This document shows positions 56,556 through 64,000 of a DNA stretch of 64,000 bases, piece after piece. Each line of letters starts with the position of its first letter. Positions within the stretch are counted from its first letter, which is position 1. Origin of the DNA: Nostoc sp. FACHB-973 (lineage in GTDB: Bacteria > Cyanobacteriota > Cyanobacteriia > Cyanobacteriales > Nostocaceae). Under the pieces are notes generated by a model that ran no database searches, was not told where the DNA came from, and saw nothing but the letters and a program-made list of their open reading frames with translations. Made by a program: the position numbers and the translations under genes. Where the stretch lies: contig NZ_JACJSJ010000035.1 in assembly GCF_014698115.1 (NCBI RefSeq), forward strand, positions 1-64,000. The letters run 5' to 3'.

Positions 56556-59500
56556 TCTACGTTTGTTCTAGTCAATTCCATGATTTTCTCAAACTGATAG
56601 TTATTTGCTAAATCCCTGAAAACTTGGAAAACTTGACTTTTATCTGATGGAATTTCCTTGAGTAACTGTAAAATCAGGTCATCGCTACAGCTGGCTGCGG
56701 CATAATATATCTGTTGGAGCCACTCAGGGGACATCTGTGACAAATGGCTTAGGAGTTCAGCAACACTAGTAAACATTTGTGTGGGTTGATCGACAACTGC
56801 TGTGTTTGTGGTTTGTATTTGGCTGGTATATTTTACACCCAAATGTTCACTCAGTTTTTCTAATAATACTTCCTGGGTGAATGGCTTGCGAATAAAATCA
56901 TCACAGCCAATGGACAAAGTTCTCTGACGTTCTTCCTCAAAGGCGCTAGCAGTCAGGGCAATAATAATGGTGCCCTGATGGGAACAGCCTTCGGGTGTTC
57001 CAGGGAAGTCGCAACGTGGAGCTAGTGCTACTAGGGAGTTTGAGTCACAAGAAGAGGAATTTGCCGTTGTACAAGACTGACTAGCAACTAGTGTTGGACT
57101 GTGCGAAGTGGCTTCACTTGGCATAGGTTCTTTCCTATGCCCCAATTCTTGAGATTTAATAATTCTTGTGGCTTCGTAGCCGTCCATGACAGGCATTCGC
57201 ATATCCATGAAAATCAAGTGTGGTTGCCAAGATTCCCAATTGGTAACTGCTTCTTTACCATCTGTAGCTTCTCTAACTTCAAAGCCCATAGATGTGAGAA
57301 TTTTAACTAGTAATAGACGGCTTTCTTTGGAGTCGTCAACCACTAAAATGCGGTATGCTTTTTCAGAGGCAGCTAAAGCGAGAATTTGCTGCTTATTTTC
57401 GTTTGTCGGCATTTCTCTGGGACAAGCCAGAGCAATCTGGACATCAAAACTAAATGTACTACCAATACCAGGAGTACTGCTGACAGTAATATCTCCCCCC
57501 ATCAATTCCACGTATTTGCGGCTAATGGCCAAGCCTAGTCCTGTGCCTTGTTGGCATTTTCTGCCGATTTCGGTTTGCTCAAAAGCCTCAAACAGCAAGT
57601 CAATTTCTTCTGGGGCAATACCACAACCAGTGTCTTGTACCTCGAAGATTAGGGATTGGGCGCAGGAAGAAGACGCGGTGACGCGGTGACGGGGGGACGC
57701 GGTGAAAGAACTCTCCATGTCTCCTGAAGTTCTGTTTGTCGTTCGGGCAGCGTTTCGTAGAGAAGCCATCGGTGGAAACTCACGCTCAGACTTCTCTCCC
57801 TGTCCTCGTGTCTCTGTGTCCCCCAGTCCCCAGTCCCCAGTCCCCAGCTTCACTCGTAAGGTCACTCTGCCAGTTTCAGTAAATTTAATGGAATTTCCCA
57901 GAAGGTTTAGTAATATTTGATATAGCTTATTTTCATCTGTTTCTACATATTGAGGCAGATATGGGGGATATTCAAATACTAATTCTAAATTTTTCGATAC
58001 GGCACGTAAGTGCAACATTTCTTCTAAGTTTTTCAGCAGATGAATTAAGTCAAAGCTGCTCAGATTTAATCTGATTCTACCAGCTTCAATTTTGGACATT
58101 TCTAGAATGTCGTTAATTAAATTTAGTAAGTGTTCGCCCGCACGATTTATAATTGCTAAGTTTTCCTGATGTTCGCTAGATAATGAATAATCTCGGCTCA
58201 TGACTTGGGTAAAACCAAGAATGGCGTTGAGGGGGGTACGCAGTTCGTGGCTCATGTTAGCGAGGAATTCGCTTTTAGCGAGGTTGGCGGCGGCGCTTCG
58301 TGCTGCTTCTCGAACGGCTACTTGTTTTTCCTGTGCGGCGATTTTTTGCGATTCAATCAGTTCTTCTTGGGTGATTTGCAATTGCTCAATCACTTGCTGA
58401 AATTCATCAGTACGTTTTTTGACTTGAGCTTCTAAGATGAGATTGTATTCTGCTAGTAATTTTTCTGCTTGTTTGCGTTGACCGATCTCAAAAAATGTGG
58501 CGATCGCAAAAGCCAGATTCCCCGACTCATCATAGATTGGCTTTCCCAAGACTTCAATGGGAATAATCTTGTCATGATGGCGAATTTCCATATCATCAAT
58601 TCTGGCACTTTCCCCTTGTAATGCTCTTAAAATCGGCAAGCGATCGCTAGGATAAAGTTGATTTGTACCAGCAAGATAAGCTTGATATACCTCTGACAAC
58701 TTTTCAGTGCTAACTTCTGCTATTGTCCCTTGACCAAGAATTTCCTGGCCAATTTCATTTGTATAATAAGGGTTACCTTGAGCATCTATAATAAATACAC
58801 CTACAGGCATGGCTTCTAAAAATTGAGTCAGCCGACTTTGACTGTCAGATAGCGCCTCATTTAAAACTTGCATCTCGGCATTCTTTCCTTCCAACACACT
58901 AAAGGATGCTTCGAGTTGCTTAGCCATAATTTCAAATGACTTAGCTAGTTCTCCCAACTCATCAGAGCGCTGAATTTCTGGTGTTTGCTCCCATTCACCT
59001 TTAGCAATTTTCTTAGCTGATGCATTTAATTGTAAAATCGGCTTAATTACCCAGCGAGCCGTCAAAATCCCAATTTCTGTAGTTACTAAAAAAGCAATTA
59101 TGCACAGTATGATAGTGGTACGAGTGTTGGCATTAATTTGCTCCATAAATTCGCCTTCTGGGATGACTGCCACAATTAGCCAATCCAAACCCAAATCGTC
59201 TTTCCAACTTTTTACCTGCACAAAATAATCTATTCCATCGGCGGTAAAGGTTAGCTGTTTTTTCCCCGCAATAAACCCAAGACTACCAAAGCGTTGGATC
59301 AACGACTGTGTTGTGAATCTAATTAAAGAGTTTTCACTATCTAATGCTGATAGACGTTTTCCTTTACCATTAATGATGGTATATGGTGGATCGCTAGTAG
59401 AAGAAGCTACTATTAATCCAGAACGCTCTAAAATAAAAGTTTTACCCGACTCTTTAATCTTTAAATTGGCTAAAAACTTACCGATTTGTGACAAGAGCAA

Positions 59501-60187
59501 ATCAACACTAATCACCCCAACCAATTTGCGATTTTTATCGTAAACAGGATAGCTGGAAGATATGGATAAAATTTCTGGTTTATCTTCCCATTGATAAATT
59601 TGACTCCAAACTGGTTTGCCTACTTTAACTGCATCTGCGTACCAAGCTTCTTGGCGAGGATCGTATTTTTTCACTTCCTGTAAATGGCGGCGATTTCCTT
59701 GATTGTCTGTGGTATAAACATAAAGTTTGCCTAGACTATGCTTTTCGGTAACTTCATTAATTAAGAGTTTGCCATTATCTAAACGTTCAACACCGATAAA
59801 TTCACCTTGGGGATTGGCAAAGCTGTTGTAGCCAACATTGAAAACCTGCATTTGTTTCCAAAAGTATTTTCCGGTGGCTTGAAAGTCAGCAAGGTTGAGC
59901 AAATTTAGCTCAATTGCATCTAAATTAACTTGATTGATTTGCTTTGGAGTTGTTAAATAGCTATCAAGATGCTGTTCAATGCGATCGCAAATTTCATTTT
60001 CTAATTGAGCAGCAAGTTCTTTTACCGCTTTTTGTGCGTTTTCATAGGAAAGATAGCCCACAAGTCCTACTGCCCCACAAATTTGCAATATAAAGGGCAC
60101 AATCAGAACATACCTAAGGGGCATCTTGGCATACACTTTGCCAACTAAGTAATTGAGAGATTTGAGGGGCTGAAATTTGGATAACAT
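56552..60187 (-). CDS. Membrane hybrid histidine kinase (dCache-HAMP-PAS-HK-REC)
   Basis: 1211 residues. One helix at about 24-46, a periplasmic dCache-type sensor (about 50-340, with QEAWYADAVKVGKPVWS), a second helix at about 352-374, HAMP, PAS (about 450-570), coiled coil, HisKA SHELRTPLNAILG (His about 646), HATPase and a C-terminal receiver (Asp about 992 in LIFMDMRMPVMDGY). Two in-frame insertions, about 777-841 in the HATPase and about 1012-1071 in the receiver, are of repeat origin and may affect function. It senses an extracellular small molecule and, by the 4-bp gene overlap, signals to the REC-GGDEF-EAL protein. Confidence 0.93.
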   Translation of the reverse strand: MLSKFQPLKSLNYLVGKVYAKMPLRYVLIVPFILQICGAVGLVGYLSYENAQKAVKELAAQLENEICDRIEQHLDSYLTTPKQINQVNLDAIELNLLNLADFQATGKYFWKQMQVFNVGYNSFANPQGEFIGVERLDNGKLLINEVTEKHSLGKLYVYTTDNQGNRRHLQEVKKYDPRQEAWYADAVKVGKPVWSQIYQWEDKPEILSISSSYPVYDKNRKLVGVISVDLLLSQIGKFLANLKIKESGKTFILERSGLIVASSTSDPPYTIINGKGKRLSALDSENSLIRFTTQSLIQRFGSLGFIAGKKQLTFTADGIDYFVQVKSWKDDLGLDWLIVAVIPEGEFMEQINANTRTTIILCIIAFLVTTEIGILTARWVIKPILQLNASAKKIAKGEWEQTPEIQRSDELGELAKSFEIMAKQLEASFSVLEGKNAEMQVLNEALSDSQSRLTQFLEAMPVGVFIIDAQGNPYYTNEIGQEILGQGTIAEVSTEKLSEVYQAYLAGTNQLYPSDRLPILRALQGESARIDDMEIRHHDKIIPIEVLGKPIYDESGNLAFAIATFFEIGQRKQAEKLLAEYNLILEAQVKKRTDEFQQVIEQLQITQEELIESQKIAAQEKQVAVREAARSAAANLAKSEFLANMSHELRTPLNAILGFTQVMSRDYSLSSEHQENLAIINRAGEHLLNLINDILEMSKIEAGRIRLNLSSFDLIHLLKNLEEMLHLRAVSKNLELVFEYPPYLPQYVETDENKLYQILLNLLGNSIKFTETGRVTLRVKLGTGDWGLGDTETRGQGEKSEREFPPMASLRNAARTTNRTSGDMESSFTASPRHRVTASSSCAQSLIFEVQDTGCGIAPEEIDLLFEAFEQTEIGRKCQQGTGLGLAISRKYVELMGGDITVSSTPGIGSTFSFDVQIALACPREMPTNENKQQILALAASEKAYRILVVDDSKESRLLLVKILTSMGFEVREATDGKEAVTNWESWQPHLIFMDMRMPVMDGYEATRIIKSQELGHRKEPMPSEATSHSPTLVASQSCTTANSSSCDSNSLVALAPRCDFPGTPEGCSHQGTIIIALTASAFEEERQRTLSIGCDDFIRKPFTQEVLLEKLSEHLGVKYTSQIQTTNTAVVDQPTQMFTSVAELLSHLSQMSPEWLQQIYYAAASCSDDLILQLLKEIPSDKSQVFQVFRDLANNYQFEKIMELTRTNVE
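57663..57855 (-). repeat. Repeat insertion inside the hybrid kinase gene (HATPase region)
   Basis: Contains GACGCGGTG units, the 29-bp segment shared with the HPPD gene (57696-57724), and CAGTCCC heptamers at 57824-57854. In frame, yielding about 64 residues of low-complexity sequence. Confidence 0.8.
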
Positions 60188-60724
60188 TGTTTTTTGATTC
60201 TTCCCCAGGATTTATTTGGGGGCACTTTTGCCATATTAGCTACATTCCCTACTGGGATAACTACGGTATGCTATAGTTTCAGATTATGACATATGTGATA
60301 ATTTATAGTATAAATAAACACTGACTTTGAATTGACATACTCGTTTGACTGGCTGAGTTCCTCCAACATCTAAATTTTCCGACTTGATGATTACACCTTT
60401 ATTTGCTCAGTTTTTCTGGAACAGAAATTGAACCGAACAGCTACAGTATGCCATTCTAAAATTCAGGTTGCCATTAGCACCCGATCGGAAATTTAAATTT
60501 GAATTGCTGATATCTTAATTTTTTGGTATTAAAACCTTTGAGTTTGTGCAAAATTAAAGATTGTAACTATAACAATCTTTAATTTTTCATGTAAATACAC
60601 ACTAAAAATAAAAAAATCAAGAAAAATTTACTTTGTATTTTGTAATTTTACGAAGTGTTAATTTTGTTGTGGAAATATCTCGATTTTTTTCCTTTGCCAT
60701 TGAAAAATCCAACATTCTATAATC
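60188..60724. other. Intergenic region with terminator-like hairpin
   Basis: AT-rich upstream region of the hybrid kinase. At 60553-60583 there is a hairpin, ATTAAAGATTGT/ACAATCTTTAAT with a 7-nt loop, followed by TTTT on the plus strand. No plus-strand gene precedes it closely, so it could end an unannotated short transcript or be incidental. Confidence 0.4.
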
Positions 60725-60970
60725 ATGAGTAAAACTCCCCGTATTCCTATTCCACCGGAAGTAAAAAAATATGTCTGGCAACGTGATAAATATCAATGCC
60801 GAAGTTGTGGTAAAACCGATGTAGAAACTAACCTCACCATTGACCATATCATTCCCCTCGCCCGTGGTGGTCAAAATGATATCAGCAATCTACAAACCCT
60901 CTGCTTCACCTGCAATCAGCAAAAAACCGACAACATTGATCCCCGGTTTAGACGCCATTTTGATTTATAG
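60725..60970 (+). CDS. Small HNH endonuclease
   Basis: 81 residues consisting almost only of an HNH module: two CxxC zinc pairs (CRSCGKTD and CFTCNQQK) around the catalytic LTIDHIIPLARGGQNDISNLQTL. A metal-dependent DNA nickase or nuclease. Such stand-alone HNH proteins are common in cyanobacteria; no partner methylase or phage gene is adjacent, so the role is unknown. Confidence 0.9.
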   Translation: MSKTPRIPIPPEVKKYVWQRDKYQCRSCGKTDVETNLTIDHIIPLARGGQNDISNLQTLCFTCNQQKTDNIDPRFRRHFDL

Positions 60971-60998
60971 TAATTCTCGTGTGAATGCAATACGTTGA

Positions 60999-61026
60999 AG
61001 GGGCGCACAGCTAGCTGTGCGCCCCT
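60999..61026. repeat. 28-bp perfect palindrome
   Basis: AGGGGCGCACAGCT followed by its exact complement. Related to the palindrome at 37855 and to the ends of the 31.8-kb element. It lies 5 bp before the next MITE-like element. Confidence 0.85.
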
Positions 61027-61031
61027 ACTGT

Positions 61032-61135
61032 TAAGCTGTTCCAAATCTAGCTTGCATATCTAAATTTCATAAAAGTCTTGTGGGGTGGGCCGAAAAGCCC
61101 GGCCTAATTGTGCAATTTAAATGTGCAGCAGCTTA
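61032..61135. mobile_element. MITE-like element, 104 bp, at the 3' end of the GH57 gene
   Basis: TAAGCTGTTCC start and CAGCTTA end; internal CTTGTGGGGTGGG and a GGGCC/GGCC hairpin. Same length and order as the element at 31590-31693. Its last three bases are the TAA stop codon of the GH57 gene on the minus strand. Confidence 0.75.
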
Positions 61136-63868
61136 TGAAAACTGATTTGAAATCATACTGACATCAACCGCTAACTTTTTGCCCAACTTGAGCAACTGTC
61201 GGCACTGATGAGTATCTTCTTCATTGCTAAGGGTGGTCAGACACAAAGGTATGATCTGACTGTGCAGACAACTGAAATATAATTCTTGGGATCGATGTAA
61301 AGAAATATCAATATTTAATTGATCCCCGATATCAATCAACCGCTCCAACTGGTGGATCTCTGCATTAAAGCTACCATTGGCATCATGCAACAATTGCCAA
61401 AGCGATCGCACAATTAATTGTTCTAATATCTGCTTGGCTTCCGGAATATTCAGCTGACAACGCAGATGTTTTGCTTCCGTGGCGATCGCTTCCAATTCTA
61501 CTATGTGATTCCAACGCATTTGCGATTCGGTGATATCTTGCTCAAGCGATCGCAATGTCATCATACACCGATGCCCCAAAGCTATCTCTGCCGCTACCTG
61601 CAATTCTTGGGGGACTGGTATTTCATCTCGATGAAATGCCATTAGCACACCATAATTATCGCGGTAAGCTTGGGTATAAAGTTGTCCTAATCGTGTCAGT
61701 GTTTCCTGACTCAGCAACCGCATAATCCGGTGGCGTTCTTCAGCAAATAGATTTTCCAAGCTGAAAGTTTCTTCGCCAAAGAACTGCGTCATTGCCAAGA
61801 TAGTATGAGCCGCACTGCCTTGTTGCAGTGCCCCAAACACCTTTTCTTTTAATTGGCTGTAGTCACGCCGCCCAGTAAATTGTTGAATGCAGCAGTGGAA
61901 ATCCCAACCTCCCAAATGCAGAACAGCAAACACTAAATGCTCACTTTCCCAAGTAATCTCTGATACCAGCTTTAAATTGCCTACAGCCAAAGTTAGCGAT
62001 CCCATCCGTTGGAGTTGGTAATCTAGCTCATTGACGGCGTAGCAATAAACCCGCTTTGTCTGGGTGCCTAGTGTTGAATGCCCAGTACCCAGTGTTGATC
62101 CCTGATTTGTAAACAGGGAACTCATGGCATAGTGGGCTGCTACTTGTTTAAAACCAAGTTGGGCAGTGAGTACCTGTTGGCGATAAATTTCACCGCCATG
62201 TTTGAACTGATCGACATTACTGGGGGCTAGGCCAAGATGTTTTACGAAGTCTTTTTCCAACTGTACCCCTGCTACTTCCCCTGCCAATTCCAAAGCACGG
62301 GAGGCGTAGCGGAGAATCTGCGTCCCCTCTGGACGGGAAATTTCTTCAAAAAACCAGCCACAACTAGTGAACATCAACAAAGCATGACGTTGCATTTCCA
62401 ACAGGCGGAGGGCGTCTACTTGTTCAGCGGCTGTTAGTTTGTGGGTTTGATGGCGCGAGAGGAAACGGTTGACATTGGCGCTTGAGCGATCGCGCATCAC
62501 TTGAATATATTCATCCCGTGCTTGCCAGGGATCGCGGAATAACTGTCTACCATATTCTTCATACACCTCAATTAGCTGATCCCGCAGCCAATTCAGAGCA
62601 TCCCGCAACGGACGACGCCATTTTTGATGCCAAACACCACCTTCACCACCGCAACCACAGTCATCCTGCCATCTGTCTACACCGTGGGCACAACTCCAAG
62701 CTGTGACTGACTTCAATTCCACTTCCCAAGAGGGAGAATTTAAGCTCAGGTAGTGGGCAAAGTTAGTCACCGTCCAACCCTGCTGGGGAAATTCTGTTGT
62801 GAAGGCGTAGGCTAAAGTTTTCTCAGTTCCTTTCTTGTGATGCCCAAAGGTTTCGCCATCCGTAGCCACAGAAATCAACTGTGCTGGACGATGATCCCCA
62901 CGCACCGCTGAACCAATACGTCCAGCAAAGCGATTGGAATTATAAACCACATCACTAAAACCCATGTCCCGCGATATCGGACCATCGTAAAAGAAGATAT
63001 CAATATAGGGGGGGGAGTGGGGAGTGGGGAGTGGGGAGTGGTTACTATCACTACTCCCTACTCCCGATTCCCTACTCCCTTCCTTAATCGTACTTAGAGG
63101 TGAAGATGAAGTGTCCAGTGTGGGCTTCAAATAACAACGATAGGGGCGAGTGGGATCGATCTGACTACCGCCGACTTCACACCATTCAGGATTGTGATTA
63201 TCTTTAGTGGGGAAAGGACGACAACGCAACGCCTGAGACGGTGCAAGGATAACGAAGCGAATACCTTCAGCAACTAAAGCTTCTAGGGTGGGGTAGTCCA
63301 CACCGGTTTCTGCTAACCATATACCTTCGGGATCGCGTCCGAAGCGGGAGCGGAAGTCTTCTTTACCCCAGCGAATTTGGGTATATTTGTCGCGTTCATT
63401 CGCCAGAGGCATGATGATGTGATTGTATACTTGCGCGATCGCATTTCCATGACCATGCAAACGTTGACTACTCTTGGCATCCGCCTCCAAAATCCGCTGA
63501 TAAACCTCCATGTCGTAGCGTTCTAGCCACGACATCAGCGTTGGGCCAATATTAAAACTAAAATACTCATAATTGTTAACGATCCCCGCCACTTCGCCTC
63601 GGTCATTTAGTACTCTGGCAAAGGCATTCGGACGATAGCATTCCCAATGAATCCGCTCATTCCAGTCATGGAAAGGTGCAGCGCTCGGTTGGCGTTCAAT
63701 CGCGTCCAGATAAGGGTTTTCCCTCGGTGGCTGGTAAAAATGACCATGCACCGTCACATAAACACCATGAGCTGTTTTCAGGGGATCAGTCTCTTTGGTG
63801 TTGTGGGAATCTGAATGTAATGTTAACGTTGAGCCAGAGCTAGCTGGCATTTGAGCAGCAGAAGTCAT
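61133..63868 (-). CDS. GH57 family glycoside hydrolase with DUF3536
   Basis: 911 residues from the ATG at 63868; the frame also opens at a GTG 12 codons upstream. The GH57 catalytic part begins VYVTVHGHFYQPPRENPYLD. The likely nucleophile is the Glu in IWLAETGVDYPTLEAL (about 186) and the acid/base Asp is in VATDGETFGHHKKG (about 337). A helical DUF3536 region fills the C-terminal half. The family acts on alpha-glucans, so a role in glycogen metabolism is plausible. Two STRR-like insertions (about 260-288 and 586-598) are in frame. The stop codon lies at the edge of a MITE-like element. Confidence 0.88.
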   Translation of the reverse strand: MTSAAQMPASSGSTLTLHSDSHNTKETDPLKTAHGVYVTVHGHFYQPPRENPYLDAIERQPSAAPFHDWNERIHWECYRPNAFARVLNDRGEVAGIVNNYEYFSFNIGPTLMSWLERYDMEVYQRILEADAKSSQRLHGHGNAIAQVYNHIIMPLANERDKYTQIRWGKEDFRSRFGRDPEGIWLAETGVDYPTLEALVAEGIRFVILAPSQALRCRPFPTKDNHNPEWCEVGGSQIDPTRPYRCYLKPTLDTSSSPLSTIKEGSRESGVGSSDSNHSPLPTPHSPPYIDIFFYDGPISRDMGFSDVVYNSNRFAGRIGSAVRGDHRPAQLISVATDGETFGHHKKGTEKTLAYAFTTEFPQQGWTVTNFAHYLSLNSPSWEVELKSVTAWSCAHGVDRWQDDCGCGGEGGVWHQKWRRPLRDALNWLRDQLIEVYEEYGRQLFRDPWQARDEYIQVMRDRSSANVNRFLSRHQTHKLTAAEQVDALRLLEMQRHALLMFTSCGWFFEEISRPEGTQILRYASRALELAGEVAGVQLEKDFVKHLGLAPSNVDQFKHGGEIYRQQVLTAQLGFKQVAAHYAMSSLFTNQGSTLGTGHSTLGTQTKRVYCYAVNELDYQLQRMGSLTLAVGNLKLVSEITWESEHLVFAVLHLGGWDFHCCIQQFTGRRDYSQLKEKVFGALQQGSAAHTILAMTQFFGEETFSLENLFAEERHRIMRLLSQETLTRLGQLYTQAYRDNYGVLMAFHRDEIPVPQELQVAAEIALGHRCMMTLRSLEQDITESQMRWNHIVELEAIATEAKHLRCQLNIPEAKQILEQLIVRSLWQLLHDANGSFNAEIHQLERLIDIGDQLNIDISLHRSQELYFSCLHSQIIPLCLTTLSNEEDTHQCRQLLKLGKKLAVDVSMISNQFS
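63008..63086 (-). repeat. STRR tract inside the GH57 gene
   Basis: GGGGAGT heptamers followed by ACTCCCT units, forming an inverted arrangement. In frame; encodes a Ser/Pro-rich loop (SDSNHSPLPTPHSPP). Confidence 0.85.
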
Positions 63869-64000
63869 GTATATATATCCAAAACAAAAAACTTGCAGTT
63901 GCACCGTTCAATTTTGTGCATAAACGTTTCTACAATAGCTTGAACACAAAATCCGGTATAAACAACAACTATCAAATACAACCAAATTTTTGAGAACGCG

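Noticed and set aside
57186..57689. 167-residue plus-strand frame opposite the hybrid kinase
   Set aside because: It is a shadow of the minus-strand kinase, which has strong domain matches in its own frame; no domain is visible on the plus strand.
60725..60970. HNH gene as part of a homing intron or phage
   Set aside because: No interrupted gene, intron structure or phage genes are adjacent.

Overview
The window comes from a filamentous cyanobacterium, most likely a heterocyst-forming member of the Nostocales (Nostoc/Calothrix type). The evidence is a form IB rbcL-rbcX-rbcS operon followed by a Rubisco activase carrying a RbcS-like tail, geranylgeranyl reductase ChlP, the clock protein LdpA, a Ycf45-type ATPase, and a DNA polymerase III alpha gene that ends in the N-half of the DnaE split intein. 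The DNA also shows frequent GCGATCGC (HIP1) octamers and many heptameric short tandem repeats (STRRs).

Layout. 0.2-3.1 kb: a minus-strand set (glycosyltransferase, lipoprotein sugar-binding protein, LD-carboxypeptidase). 3.8-9.9 kb: VOC protein, split dnaE, a DAACS symporter, a 59-residue small gene and panB. 10-17.4 kb: propeller protein, then the carbon-fixation block rbcL-rbcX-rbcS and rca, with an SGNH hydrolase and a Uma2 nuclease between rbcS and rca. 17.7-21.5 kb: membrane metalloprotease, PEP-CTERM protein, chlP. 22.3-28 kb: a phosphate-uptake cluster pstS-pstC-pstA-pstB-pstB behind a five-unit Pho box; the second PstB lacks the Q-loop glutamine. 28.3-31.6 kb: a zinc-ribbon/NYN/LOTUS-like protein, an SDR and 4-hydroxyphenylpyruvate dioxygenase. 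32-41.5 kb: two large surface-type proteins (beta-barrel plus beta-helix; DUF4347 plus lectin plus LamG) flanking small enzymes and a broken regulator. 41.6-44.7 kb: ycf45 and ldpA. 44.8-60.2 kb: a signalling block with a giant multi-PAS histidine kinase and its partner kinase, and on the other strand a REC-kinase, a REC-GGDEF-EAL protein and a membrane hybrid kinase translationally coupled to it. 60.7-63.9 kb: a small HNH nuclease and a GH57 glycosidase.

Non-coding structure is rich. There are several small palindromic MITE-like elements with clear terminal inverted repeats, including two 104-bp relatives that sit at the 3' ends of genes and one nested pair. STRR tracts lie between genes and also inside at least five reading frames without breaking them. 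No rRNA, tRNA, CRISPR array or complete transposase gene was seen. The best leads for new biology are the zinc-ribbon/NYN/LOTUS-like protein, the PstB copy with an altered Q-loop, the internally duplicated barrel/helix surface protein, the DUF4347 protein with a caspase-like His/Cys pair, and the in-frame repeat insertions.
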